Assembly (NCBI GenBank): GCA_019359615.1
Contig: JAHHHA010000015.1
Location: 62,001-126,000, forward strand
Reading direction: 5' to 3'
Length of the DNA: 64,000 nucleotides
Origin: Cyanosarcina radialis HA8281-LM2
GTDB lineage: Bacteria > Cyanobacteriota > Cyanobacteriia > Cyanobacteriales > CCAP-1448
The notes under the pieces were generated by a model. The model made no database searches. It was not told where the DNA came from and saw only the letters and a list, made by a program, of their open reading frames with translations. Positions 53,505-62,790 of this stretch are shown one piece after another (position 1 is the stretch's first letter; every line of letters starts with the position of its first letter). Position numbers and translations under genes: made by a program.

Positions 53505-54655
53505 TCAGTTTCCTCAAACATATGCAGCAACTTTCAGCACCTTTTTTCTGGTCGTGCTTTTTACTAGGGCTGCTGTGTCATTAACAAGTCAAAAGTTAAA
53601 AGCTGGTTGAAAGGAGTCAGGTCAACACCGAGGGCAGTCGAGGTGTTGAACTCCCACCAAAAACTTTCTCCCTTTATGTTGACCTAGAGAATAAGAAGAT
53701 TTCTATAGATAGAGCTTACGCACCGCTGTGCTGGAGGTTCGGCAAGAGGGAAAAAATAGCTTTCTCCTCTCGATCTTCTCTACTCTGGGGCTGTCAGTCT
53801 AGGATAAAAATGCCTAAGCCCAACTTTGACCCCTAACGAGCGTTAGCGTTAGCGTTGGCGCAGCCGCTCTGCAAAAGCTAACGTTGCTGGAGACAATAGC
53901 TAGCTTTACAAGCAACGGATCGCACTTCTTTAATCTCTGGATCGATGGTTTTTAATTGTCCGCCAGCACGATACCTCGATCGTCGGGCAAGGGCTGGATG
54001 CGACAAACAGTAGACAGAAAGTTTGAAAGACGAATAGCTGCGCTTCGCACTAGCGAACTAAACAATATGTCAATTCGCAATTTGCAATTCGCAGTTCGCA
54101 ATTAAAATCTAGCAAGAGGCAAGGGGGAAGAGGCTTAAACACCAATGGTTTCAACTACTCTTGATGTCCTCAACGATGTAGCAACTGCTATACCAGAAAT
54201 CTCATCAATTAAATAATTGGATGATTAATGGGTTTTAAGCTCCCATCCCAATTAAAGATTTGATGGCTGCGATCGATGATGAGTTTGAGCTACCACCGAT
54301 CGCAATGGCGAATTCATAATTACGAATTGCTCTAGCGATTCACCAGGAAGTCTACCTCAAGTAGTCCTGAAGTCGCAACTGTTGCTCTTAATCGATCATT
54401 ATACCCCTTAACTGACCGAGATCGCGATCGTCTATACCCTTTATTAGATTTGTTGCGGGCTTCGCCTGCTCTTCTCAGCGCCAAAATCCCCTAAGCTTTC
54501 AATTATTTCTCAAAACCCATATAATTACAATTTTTTAACTTTTATATAGAAATATTTGCAATAATGTTCGCGTCGATTTAACGTTGATGCGCAACAATAC
54601 TTAAGCGTTTTCAGTCCTGAACCTGAAGAACCAAAAAATTAGGGCAGAAGCTAGT
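53505..54655. other. 1.15-kb gene-poor region between rne and the CAP-domain gene
   Basis: No open frame that looks like a gene. It contains repeat material: AAGTCAAAAGTTAAAAGC (about 53586), GTTAGCGTTAGCGTTGGCGCAGCC (about 53833) and AATTCGCAATTTGCAATTCGCAG (about 54068-54100). Two very short frames (ATG at 54145 and 54262) could be remnants of a decayed gene. As rne points away, the first 300 bases may include its promoter and leader. Confidence 0.55.
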
Positions 54656-55372
54656 ATGGGTAGCAGTTCCATAGCTAGAGCTAGTGCGGGAATGTTGTGC
54701 TGTTGGGGTTTGAGCTTCTCAGTAGAGAAGGCAAATGCCCAGTTAGCCAGCGAGGATAAGGCTGAAGTACAAATAGAATGCGATCGCCAACAAATTTTCA
54801 CGGCCAAGTCGTGCGCTGGAGATGGGTTAGAACCGGAGGAGAAGAGGTTATACGATCTGGTCAATCAGTATCGCGTCGATAATGGTTTACCACCTATTGC
54901 TTTATCTCCCTCCTTAAACTTAGTAGCCAATCGCCACGTTCTAGATCTTGATAAAAATATTGGCACTCTCACCCATAGTTGGAGCAATTGTCCTTACAGC
55001 GCCTCGAATCGGGCAACTTACTCGTGTATGTGGAAATCGCCTCAACGTTTGGGTACTGCCTACCCAGGCTATGGGTATGAAAATGCTTACAAGAATTCTA
55101 GGAATGCGACTGCGGCAGATGCTATCCGTGCTTGGAAAAATAGCAGTTCCCATCGGGAGCCAATGCTCAATCAACGGATTTGGCGCAACAAGCATTGGAA
55201 AGCCATGGGTGTAGGAATTCATCGGGGATACGCCGTGTTGTGGTTTGGAGAACAGGCCGATCCGCTCGCAGTTAGTAGGGGACGGGGCGGGGCGTATAAA
55301 GTCTGCCGTGCGACGGCAGACACAGCCCCTCCGCAATGCGTTGCGCCCCTATTCTGTCGTATTTGGGGGTAA
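54656..55372 (+). CDS. CAP-domain (SCP/PR1-like) secreted protein
   Basis: 238 residues. The CAP domain covers about 60-200: EEKRLYDLVNQYRVDNGLPPIALSPSLNLVANRHVLDL, AWKNSSSHREPMLNQRIWRNKHWKAMGVGIHRGYAVLWFG. The His in ANRH and the SSHRE segment are the usual cavity residues. The first 28 residues are weakly hydrophobic and may be a signal peptide ending at KANAQ, but the start is uncertain because the frame is open back to 54605 without a good codon. The last 30 residues (from VSRGRGGAYKV) are encoded by repeat DNA including a hairpin and a GCGCCCCTAT unit. Role unknown; CAP proteins are extracellular and may bind lipids or peptides. It converges with the desulfurase gene after three bases. 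Confidence 0.82.
   Translation: MGSSSIARASAGMLCCWGLSFSVEKANAQLASEDKAEVQIECDRQQIFTAKSCAGDGLEPEEKRLYDLVNQYRVDNGLPPIALSPSLNLVANRHVLDLDKNIGTLTHSWSNCPYSASNRATYSCMWKSPQRLGTAYPGYGYENAYKNSRNATAADAIRAWKNSSSHREPMLNQRIWRNKHWKAMGVGIHRGYAVLWFGEQADPLAVSRGRGGAYKVCRATADTAPPQCVAPLFCRIWG
55301..55321. repeat. hairpin inside the 3' end of the CAP-domain gene
   Basis: GTCTGCCGT-GCG-ACGGCAGAC is a perfect 9-bp stem in the coding sequence of the non-conserved tail, next to a CAATGCGTTGCGCCCCTAT repeat unit. Confidence 0.7.
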
Positions 55373-55375
55373 TGC

Positions 55376-56548
55376 CTAAGAGCAACCGATCGCGCTGGGC
55401 TGACGCAGGCTAGAAATCGCAGAGATGGCGTGTTGGGCGACGCGATCGATTTCTTCTAAGCTATTGAAGCGCCCGATGCCAAATCTAATCGAGGCGTAGG
55501 CGAGCCGTTCGTTGCGTCCCAACGCCATCAAAACGTGAGAAGGGGTGGTTTTAGTGGAACTGCAAGCAGCCCCGGAAGAGACTGCCACTACGGGCTGCAA
55601 GGCTAATAATAAGGCTGCCCCATCTACACCTTCGACGCTAATATTCAAGTTACCGGGCAACCTTTGCTCTGGATGGCCGTTGAGATGAATTCCTGGAAGC
55701 TGACTCATCTGTTGCCAAAGATGCTGGCGCAGTTGAGTGAGGCGTTGAGATTCTGATTCTCGTTCTGCTAGTGCCAGTTCTACTGCTTTAGCCAAACCGA
55801 CGATGTGGGGGGTAGATAAAGTGCCAGAACGCATTCCTCGTTCGTGTCCGCCGCCGTGGATTTGGGGTGCGATCTTGACTCTAGGATCGCGTCGTCTGAC
55901 GTAGAGACAGCCAATGCCTTTAGATCCGTAAATTTTGTGGGCGGTGAGGGAAAGCAGATCGATCTTCAATTCCTCAACATCAAGGGGAATTTTGCCGATC
56001 GCCTGGGCCGCATCGGTGTGAAATAAAATAGAATGCTGGCGGCAAAGACTGCCGATTTCTTTTAAGGGTTGCAGCACGCCGATTTCATTATTAGCTGCCA
56101 TTACCGAAACTAAGATGGTATCGGGACGAAAAGCTGTTTCTAATTGTTGGAGATCGATAAGTCCATCGGATCGAACTGGGAGAAAAGTAATATCGAAGCC
56201 GAGCGATCGCAAATAATGGCAAGGATCGAGAACGGCGTTATGCTCGGTTTGCAGGGTAATAATGTGTCTGCCTTTACTGAAATAAGCTTCAGCTACGCCC
56301 TTAATTGCTAAGTTGTTGGCTTCAGTAGCGCCGCTGGTAAAGACAATTTCTTCTGGAGTAGCGCCAATTGCTTTTGCCAGGGTTTCTCTAGCCTGTTTGA
56401 CGGCCGCTTCTGCTTCCCAACCGTAAACGTGATTGATGCTCGCTGGATTGCCAAAATGTTCGGTAAAGTAGGGCAGCATCGCCTCTAACACTCGGCGATC
56501 GACGGGTGTTGTTGCGTGGCAATCGAGGTAGATCGGGCGTTGGCTCAT
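55376..56548 (-). CDS. cysteine desulfurase (IscS/NifS type)
   Basis: 390 residues. PLP enzyme that takes sulfur from cysteine for Fe-S cluster and thio-cofactor synthesis. YLDCHATTPVD and SGATEANNLAIKG open the fold; the PLP Lys205 is in LTAHKIYGSKG, and the persulfide Cys329 lies in SSGAACSSTKTTPSHVL, the long-loop class I (IscS/NifS) pattern, not SufS. No iscU or other isc gene is adjacent, as often in cyanobacteria. The C-terminal end has a few residues after the last helix. Confidence 0.95.
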   Translation of the reverse strand: MSQRPIYLDCHATTPVDRRVLEAMLPYFTEHFGNPASINHVYGWEAEAAVKQARETLAKAIGATPEEIVFTSGATEANNLAIKGVAEAYFSKGRHIITLQTEHNAVLDPCHYLRSLGFDITFLPVRSDGLIDLQQLETAFRPDTILVSVMAANNEIGVLQPLKEIGSLCRQHSILFHTDAAQAIGKIPLDVEELKIDLLSLTAHKIYGSKGIGCLYVRRRDPRVKIAPQIHGGGHERGMRSGTLSTPHIVGLAKAVELALAERESESQRLTQLRQHLWQQMSQLPGIHLNGHPEQRLPGNLNISVEGVDGAALLLALQPVVAVSSGAACSSTKTTPSHVLMALGRNERLAYASIRFGIGRFNSLEEIDRVAQHAISAISSLRQPSAIGCS

Positions 56549-56669
56549 TGTTAAGTAATAAGTAAAATAACTTTGAACTTCTGTTAATAGGATAAATGAA
56601 AATCCCTTAAAAAGGAGTCTGGCATCGGTCTTGTTATAATCAAACCAAGCTAGAGCTAGGAGCTTTTTG

Positions 56670-57236
56670 ATGCAAACTACTACAGCAAGCTCAGTGCGTT
56701 GGACAACGGCCGATTTAGATCTATTTGAAGGCGATCGCGCTAACCGTTATGAAATTATTGACGGAGAATTATTCGTGACTAGAGCGCCAGATTGGAAACA
56801 CCAAAGGGCTTGTGCCAGCATTGGCACTGTCCTCAAAAATTGGTCTGACGAAAGTGGTTTGGGCGAGACGGCAATCGCACCGGGCATCATTTTTTCGGAA
56901 TCGAACAACGTGATTCCCGATGTAGTGTGGGCGAGTCACGATCGCTTAGCACTGCTCCTAGATGAAGCCGGACATTTAACTGCTGCCCCGGAATTAGTAG
57001 TAGAGGTATTATCTCCTGGAAATAAAAATGAAACCCGCGATCGCGAAGCCAAACTCAAACTCTATTCAGTTCGTGGCGTTCGGGAATACTCGATCGTCGA
57101 TCCAATAGCCCAGACTGTTGAAGTTTATCGCCGGGAAAATACCGCTTTAAAACTAGTAGCAACTCTCTACCCCCAAGATGAGCTAGTCAGCCCCTTGCTC
57201 CCTGGATTTAGCTGTAAAGTCAGCAAATTATTTTAA
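56670..57236 (+). CDS. Uma2 family (DUF820) endonuclease-like protein
   Basis: 188 residues from the ATG at 56670, with AGGAG about ten bases before it. The PD-(D/E)XK-type pattern is visible: RYEIIDGELFVT, IFSESNNVIPDVVWAS, PELVVEVLSPGNKNETRDREAKLKLYSVRGVREYSIVDP, the last with the E-x-L-S-P...K-x-x-x-Y core. The family is greatly expanded in cyanobacteria and is predicted to be a restriction-like nuclease, often linked to mobile DNA; biochemical roles are little known. No partner gene is adjacent. Confidence 0.88.
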   Translation: MQTTTASSVRWTTADLDLFEGDRANRYEIIDGELFVTRAPDWKHQRACASIGTVLKNWSDESGLGETAIAPGIIFSESNNVIPDVVWASHDRLALLLDEAGHLTAAPELVVEVLSPGNKNETRDREAKLKLYSVRGVREYSIVDPIAQTVEVYRRENTALKLVATLYPQDELVSPLLPGFSCKVSKLF

Positions 57237-57407
57237 CAAGAATATAGAAATTGGTAGCGATTTACAAAAAACGCGAACAAATATTTGTAGGGGCGGGTTT
57301 TGCTAGCCCTGTTATATCGCAACCATCAACCTTAAATCGAACCCGTCTTGCCTCACCATTAAATGATTAATCATCCAGAAGTTTATAAATAAAAGAATAA
57401 ACCGGAA

Positions 57408-58535
57408 CTATTTAGATATAACTCTAATTACATTAAAAGCCAAGTTTTCTAACCCAAAAGCAGTATCTTTTTTAGCTTCTTCTAAGCTCATTGGCTGGCG
57501 TATTATAGAAAAAGCTGCCGTTAAACCTAGAGATTTAATTTGTTCGGTTGTCGTTGCTAAAGTACCGCAAAAAGCAATAACAGGAATGGTATATTTTTTA
57601 GTTGTTTCTGTCACTCCTTTAATTAATTTACCGTGTAAGGTTTGTTCGTCTATCTTGCCTTCACCAGTAATGACTAAATCTACAGATTTTAGTTTTTCTT
57701 CAAACTGGGTTAACTCCATCAATAATTGAATTCCAGGCTTTAAAGAAGCTGTTAAAAATACCATAGAGCCAAATCCCATACCGCCTGCTGCACCAGCACC
57801 TTCGATCGAAGATAAATCTCTACCGCACCAGCAGTTGACGACATCGGCGAAATGCTGCAAACCTCGATCTAACTCTTCAATTTCTTGGTGGTTAGCTCCT
57901 TTTTGCCTAGCGTAGACATAAGCAGCACCACGCTCTCCATACAAGGGATTATCGACATCACAGGCAACTTCTACAATAATGCTGCTGCGATCGAATTGCA
58001 GTTGAGAATCGTCGATCGCACTGACCTTGATGAGATTTCTCCCTGTTGGTTCTAATCGATCGCCATTTCGATCTAAAAAGCGATAGCCTAAAGCTGTTGC
58101 CATTCCCATCCCAGCATCGTTAGTCGCACTCCCACCGATGCCTAAAACGATTTTTTTTGCCCCGCGTTTAATAGCAGCTAAAATCAGTTCGCCAGTACCG
58201 TAAGTGGTGGTATCGCAACAATTGCGTTCTGCTGGCGACAGTCGTTCCAATCCAGAAGCTTGAGCCATTTCGATATAAGCTTGCTGGCCATCGCCTGACA
58301 ATCCATATTTAGCCTCAATCTGACGACCCAAAGGATCGCTAACTTTAATAGTTTCGATCGTTCCTTGGTGGTGAAAATTGAGAACTTCGATCGTGCCCTC
58401 GCCGCCGTCGGCTAGAGGAAATTTTTCGGTTTCGATCTGAGGGTTGGCTAGTTTAATACCCCTTTCAATTGCAGCGCTAACTGCGATCGCACTGAGAGCA
58501 TCTTTAAAACTATCAGGAGCAATGAGAATTTTCAT
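57408..58535 (-). CDS. glycerate kinase
   Basis: 375 residues from the ATG at 58535 (MKILIAPDSFKDALSAIAVS); an ATG three codons earlier is possible. Signature blocks of the bacterial class-II glycerate kinase: FPLADGGEGTIEVL, YIEMAQASGLERL, VLGIGGSATNDAGMGMATALGYRF, EGAGAAGGMGFGSM and DLVITGEGKIDEQTLHGK. It phosphorylates glycerate to 2- or 3-phosphoglycerate and so recovers carbon from photorespiratory or other glycerate. The upstream gene diverges. Confidence 0.93.
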   Translation of the reverse strand: MKILIAPDSFKDALSAIAVSAAIERGIKLANPQIETEKFPLADGGEGTIEVLNFHHQGTIETIKVSDPLGRQIEAKYGLSGDGQQAYIEMAQASGLERLSPAERNCCDTTTYGTGELILAAIKRGAKKIVLGIGGSATNDAGMGMATALGYRFLDRNGDRLEPTGRNLIKVSAIDDSQLQFDRSSIIVEVACDVDNPLYGERGAAYVYARQKGANHQEIEELDRGLQHFADVVNCWCGRDLSSIEGAGAAGGMGFGSMVFLTASLKPGIQLLMELTQFEEKLKSVDLVITGEGKIDEQTLHGKLIKGVTETTKKYTIPVIAFCGTLATTTEQIKSLGLTAAFSIIRQPMSLEEAKKDTAFGLENLAFNVIRVISK

Positions 58536-58649
58536 ATTTAACATTTAGATCTGTAATATGGTGTGGCAATCAATGCCAAAATAAAACAGGTAGTAGCTAC
58601 TAAGAGCGTCAAAATTGCGATCGGGCCAAACCAGCACCTAACTTTAACG

Positions 58650-59246
58650 ATGATAAAACTAACATATATTCCTAGCCTTCTAGTAGGTATTCGCTTTGCG
58701 ATCGCTCCTTTACTGCTTCTAGATGCTTTAGATCGTCAAACTAGTTTTTGGTTTATCATCGGCTATGTTATTGCCGTACTTTCAGACATTTTTGATGGCA
58801 TCATCGCCCGCAAATTAGGCGTTAGTACCTCAAAACTGCGTCAGGCAGATAGCTGGGCAGATATCTCTCTATATCTTTGTATTGCTGCTAGTGTCTGGTT
58901 GGTTTATCCCCAAGTAATTATCGATTTTAGAGTACCATTATTGTTGGCGATCGCCGCTCAATTGACCTTATTTACTATTAGTCTGATTAAATTTCAAAAA
59001 TTTCCTAGCTTTCACACTTACACCGCTAAAATTTGGGGGCTAACCTTACTGACAGCTACGATCGCCCTGTTTGGGTTTGGTTATGCTAATACTCTTTGGC
59101 TGGCGATCGCCCTGTGCCTGATTAATAGTTTAGAAGAAATTGTTATGACTCTAATATTACCTGAATGGCAATGCGATATTTTGAGTATCTTCCACGCCAT
59201 GAAGTTGCGATCGACTTTACTAGCATTGCCGAATAAATCTCAGTAA
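58650..59246 (+). CDS. CDP-alcohol phosphatidyltransferase family protein
   Basis: 198 residues from the ATG at 58650; 29 residues upstream in the same frame are less convincing. Five to six membrane helices. The family motif D-x2-D-G-x2-A-R-...-D-x3-D is present as SDIFDGIIARKLGVSTSKLRQADSWAD, but the Gly usual before the last two Asp is replaced (LRQADSWAD). These enzymes join a CDP-linked lipid to an alcohol, making phospholipids such as phosphatidylglycerol phosphate. The precise alcohol is unknown. The gene is followed closely (21 bases) by a VTT-domain gene. Confidence 0.85.
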   Translation: MIKLTYIPSLLVGIRFAIAPLLLLDALDRQTSFWFIIGYVIAVLSDIFDGIIARKLGVSTSKLRQADSWADISLYLCIAASVWLVYPQVIIDFRVPLLLAIAAQLTLFTISLIKFQKFPSFHTYTAKIWGLTLLTATIALFGFGYANTLWLAIALCLINSLEEIVMTLILPEWQCDILSIFHAMKLRSTLLALPNKSQ

Positions 59247-59267
59247 TCGATCGCCATTGGTATAGTC

Positions 59268-59966
59268 GTGTCAAAAAATAGCGTTTTTTCTCGGTTCAGA
59301 CAGCAATTAAAAAAACACTATAAGATTCTATTACTGCTGAGTGCAGTTTTGTTATTCTTCGTAACTCCCTTACGCAATTTATTAAACCAAGAAATCCTAT
59401 CCAATTACTTGCAAAAATTGGGAGTCTGGGCTGTTCCTTTATTTGTCTCGACCTACATATTAGTTACGGTCTTGGGCTTGCCGATTACCATTCATACCCT
59501 AGCAGGCGGTGTAGTTTTTGGCTTGGTATGGGGCACGATTTGGTCTACCATAGCCGCCACCTTGGGCGCGATCGCAGCTTTGGTCATCACTCGTTACGTC
59601 TTTAAAGATTGGGCCATCGCTACTTTTGGCACGCATAAATTACTCAATAAGTTCAATCGCTCGATCGATCGAAACCCTTTTAATCTAGTTTTGGCTTTGC
59701 GTTTTGCCCCGATCGCACCTTTTAATCTGATTAACTTTTTATTGGCACTCACCCCTATAGATCTCAAGATTTACACGTTTGCCACTTTCATCGGAGTCAT
59801 TCCAGGAACTCTCGCCTACACTTGGTTGGGTTTTTCGGGTCAGGCTGCTCTGCAAGGAAGCGATCGCCTTCAGTTTGTCTTGGCCTCGATTTTCTTAGTT
59901 TTGCTCTCCGTGCTACCTTTGGCAATAAAACGCTGGAGGCGATCGAATGCAAATAGATCTAAATAG
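59268..59966 (+). CDS. TVP38/TMEM64 (VTT domain) membrane protein
   Basis: 232 residues from a GTG start at 59268. Membrane helices at about 17-33, 50-75, 80-110, 148-170 and 190-220. The VTT/DedA-like motif is seen in VFGLVWGTIWSTIAATLGAIAALVITRYVFKDW and FAPIAPFNLINFLLALTPIDLKIYTFATFIGVIPGTLAYTWLG. Family members are inner-membrane proteins linked to lipid scrambling or membrane homeostasis. Being 21 bases after the CDP-alcohol transferase suggests a shared transcript and a lipid-related role. Confidence 0.9.
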   Translation: MSKNSVFSRFRQQLKKHYKILLLLSAVLLFFVTPLRNLLNQEILSNYLQKLGVWAVPLFVSTYILVTVLGLPITIHTLAGGVVFGLVWGTIWSTIAATLGAIAALVITRYVFKDWAIATFGTHKLLNKFNRSIDRNPFNLVLALRFAPIAPFNLINFLLALTPIDLKIYTFATFIGVIPGTLAYTWLGFSGQAALQGSDRLQFVLASIFLVLLSVLPLAIKRWRRSNANRSK

Positions 59967-60096
59967 CGAGCAGACATCATTCCTAGCCAATAGGTTGAGA
60001 GCCAACCCGTCAACTGGAGGACAAAATCAGGGCGGACTTTGTGGCAAGATCTTGTAATCTAAGGTTGAGAAAATATTAGAAAGCAGGAAAAGGATA

Positions 60097-61824
60097 ATGA
60101 GCGATCGCCTAGTCCAACTCCTCTTAGTTGATGACGACCCTATTTTTCGGTTAGGACTGCGAACTGCGTTGACCTCATTTCCCGATCTGCAAGTCGCGGC
60201 TGAAGCCGATGAAGCGAGAACTGCTCTAGAAATTGTCGCTCGGTTGAGGAGTTCGGACAGCGGTTTAGATTTAGTAGTTGTCGGTCTGAGATTAAAATCG
60301 TCATCGCTCGAATTATGTCAGCAAATCCAGACTCAGCATCCTAACTTACCGCTGTTACTACTGACATCGCCTTTAACAGCCAGCGAACTGTCTGCGGCTC
60401 AGGGTTTAGGAATTGGCGGTTATGGCGTTAAAGGTAGCCCGATTGCAGAAATCGTTCGAGCTATTCGCCAAACGGCTACAGGTAGCGGTTATTGGCAGCA
60501 GCTAATATTATTGCCTGCTAGCAATACGTGGCGCAATCGCTTGCGACGCTCTGGATTGGAACAAATCGATCGCACCCTCACTGAGGTCAACTATGGGTTA
60601 CAAAATTACCCGATGTCAACCCTCGATCGATGGGTTTGGAGCGGACGTAGAAGAGAACTTGCCGCCGCTAGATGGTTAGTCCGCCATCTGTTACCAGTGG
60701 GAGATGCCGTAGAGAGCCAAGAGGAGAGGGCGAGAGGGCGAGAGGGCGAAAGGGCGATGGGGCGAGAGGGCGAGAGGGTGAGAGGAGAATTATTAACTCA
60801 AACCTCTAATCCAAGTTCTTCTAGTTTGACGACGCGTAGAGATTGGGACTCAATTTTAGAAAGCACTCGCACCCAGCTACACTTTGGCATTGATAACCTG
60901 ACAAAAACTCCTTTAGAAATTGACATTTTGCGCGAAGAAAAAAAACGAGAACTGCTAATTCCGATTTTGGGGCAAGTGTCAAAGCTGTTAGATGAATTAC
61001 GCTCTTCCGAAGTCCAGCCAGAACAGCTAGCTCAAAAATTGCCAGCGATATTACAGGACTTGTGGGAAGCTTCTACTATAGAATTTTTTGGCAAATACTA
61101 TACAGTAGTTGTCGGCGATCGCGAGTATGAATTAGTCAATGTATTGTTAGCGGATGTAGCAATTGTGTATCGGGAAATTTTAGAAAAAATCCCTCTAGTT
61201 GAAGAACTGTTTGCTCATTTGCTGTTTCAAACCAAGCTAGCGATCGATAATACTACTTATGAATTTGGCACTCCAGAAGCAATTCAACGCTCGGAAGTGC
61301 TACTCCAAAACCTGATTATTCAAGTTGCTAACGGTGTTATTCAACCGCTGCTAAATCATTTTGCCGATCTAGAGATCGTCAAACAAAACTTTTATCATCG
61401 CCGTTTGATTTCAACGCGGGAAATAGCTAAATTTCGCAATAATTTATCTTGGAAATATCGTCTAGAAAAATATTTTGGCGAATCTGAAGCAATTTTTGAA
61501 AGTAAGTATTATCTGTTCGTCTTAAGCGATTTAGGAATCAAAAAAATTGCTATTTATGCTCCTCGAACTGAAGAGCTAGAACGGCTGACTGGTATCCGTC
61601 TTCTCGTGAGTTTAGTGCTAGAAATTCGGGATGCGATCGCCCCTCGCCTCAAAACTACAGTAGTCTTTGTCGGAACAGCGATCGTCTACATTTTAACCCA
61701 GGTAATCGGTCGCGGCTTGGGCTTAATCGGTCGCGGCATTTTACAAGGTATTGGCAGTGCGTGGCAAGAAACTGGATTTAAAAAAAATAGCTTTACTTCT
61801 ACGGAAAATAAACGACAATCTTGA
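60097..61824 (+). CDS. DUF3685 (Ycf55-like) protein with degenerate receiver domain
   Basis: 575 residues. N-terminal receiver-like domain (about 5-130): acidic Asp12-Asp14, Thr90 and Lys112 in GYGVKGSP are kept, but the phosphoacceptor position is Gly63 (VVVGLRL, codon GGT) rather than Asp. The rest (about 240-560) is the DUF3685 region known from cyanobacteria and, as Ycf55, some algal plastids, with one hydrophobic segment near 530-550 (TTVVFVGTAIVYIL). Residues about 208-230 (ERARGREGERAMGREGERVRG) are low-complexity and encoded by GAGAGGGC repeats at 60720-60785. It is probably a phosphorylation-independent regulator or adaptor. Its partner is unknown. Confidence 0.85.
   Translation: MSDRLVQLLLVDDDPIFRLGLRTALTSFPDLQVAAEADEARTALEIVARLRSSDSGLDLVVVGLRLKSSSLELCQQIQTQHPNLPLLLLTSPLTASELSAAQGLGIGGYGVKGSPIAEIVRAIRQTATGSGYWQQLILLPASNTWRNRLRRSGLEQIDRTLTEVNYGLQNYPMSTLDRWVWSGRRRELAAARWLVRHLLPVGDAVESQEERARGREGERAMGREGERVRGELLTQTSNPSSSSLTTRRDWDSILESTRTQLHFGIDNLTKTPLEIDILREEKKRELLIPILGQVSKLLDELRSSEVQPEQLAQKLPAILQDLWEASTIEFFGKYYTVVVGDREYELVNVLLADVAIVYREILEKIPLVEELFAHLLFQTKLAIDNTTYEFGTPEAIQRSEVLLQNLIIQVANGVIQPLLNHFADLEIVKQNFYHRRLISTREIAKFRNNLSWKYRLEKYFGESEAIFESKYYLFVLSDLGIKKIAIYAPRTEELERLTGIRLLVSLVLEIRDAIAPRLKTTVVFVGTAIVYILTQVIGRGLGLIGRGILQGIGSAWQETGFKKNSFTSTENKRQS
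60720..60785. repeat. GAGAGGGC tandem repeat inside the DUF3685 gene
   Basis: Octamer-type units GAGAGGGC, with a GATGGGGC variant, in frame within the linker between receiver-like and DUF3685 regions. Confidence 0.85.
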
Positions 61825-62105
61825 AAAATAAAAGCCTATTTACCGATTTAAAAGGATAACGAAGAGGCTGTCTCATAAGTCTAAATCGATGTCAAATGCT
61901 ATCAGAATCGATGCCTAGCCTTATTCTTTAAAGTTTGCAATAGGAAACAAAAGTTTGTGTATTTACGACGACTATTATCAGGGCAAATGTATTATATCAT
62001 CGGGCGATCGAGTATAAACTTAAGATAAAATTCCGAAGTTTATACCAATTTAAAAAGCTGTAACAGAGTATAATTCCACACGTAGGATCGACAGGATTTC
62101 GAGCG

Positions 62106-62723
62106 ATGCGGAAATTGATTGCTGGTTTGCACGAATTTCAAACTCATTACTTCGACAAACATCGAGAGATGTTTCAGAAGTTATCTCACGAACAGCATCC
62201 CCGCGCCCTTTTTATTACTTGTTGCGATTCGCGAATCGACCCCAATTTGCTAACTCAAACCGAACCCGGCGAGTTATTCATTATGCGTAATATCGGCAAT
62301 ATTATTCCTCCTTATGGAGCAAATAATGGGGCTGAAGGTGCGGCGATCGAATATGCAGTTCAAGCTTTAGGAATCAATCAAATTATTGTCTGCGGTCACT
62401 CTGACTGCGGAGCCATGAAGGGATTGCTACACCTAAACGAAATTGCCGAAGAAATGCCATCGGTTTATCACTGGTTGAAGCACGCTGAGGCTACTCGCAG
62501 GCTAATTAAAGAAAACTATCAAGGTTACAAAGGCGAAGACCTTTTAGCGGCTACGATCGAAGAAAATGTTTTGACCCAGATCGAAAATTTACGCACATAT
62601 CCCAGTATTCACTCGAAATTGCATCGTGGCGAGATGACGATCCATGGCTGGGTTTACAAAATCGAAACAGGCGGAGTTTTTGTCTACACTATGGAACGCT
62701 GCTACATTCAAGCCCAACATTAG
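62106..62723 (+). CDS. beta-class carbonic anhydrase
   Basis: 205 residues. Zinc enzyme interconverting CO2 and bicarbonate. The ligands are Cys39 in the CxDxR motif (TCCDSR), His98 and Cys101 in CGHSDCGAM, with Asp41-Arg43 as the catalytic pair. The sequence is of the plant/cyanobacterial beta type; it is shorter than the carboxysomal CcaA, lacks its C-terminal extension, and has no signal peptide, so it is probably cytoplasmic. It may belong to the carbon-concentrating machinery or to general bicarbonate supply. No carboxysome gene is adjacent. Confidence 0.93.
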   Translation: MRKLIAGLHEFQTHYFDKHREMFQKLSHEQHPRALFITCCDSRIDPNLLTQTEPGELFIMRNIGNIIPPYGANNGAEGAAIEYAVQALGINQIIVCGHSDCGAMKGLLHLNEIAEEMPSVYHWLKHAEATRRLIKENYQGYKGEDLLAATIEENVLTQIENLRTYPSIHSKLHRGEMTIHGWVYKIETGGVFVYTMERCYIQAQH

Positions 62724-62790
62724 ACTTACGGCAGAAGTCAAACCAATTGCACTCGGTATAAGCTTACTGATTAACTATTAATTATCGCGT

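Noticed and set aside
54601..54864. 87-codon minus-strand frame opposite the CAP-domain gene
   Set aside because: It is antisense to a clear CAP-domain frame and has no recognisable pattern apart from a chance hydrophobic end.
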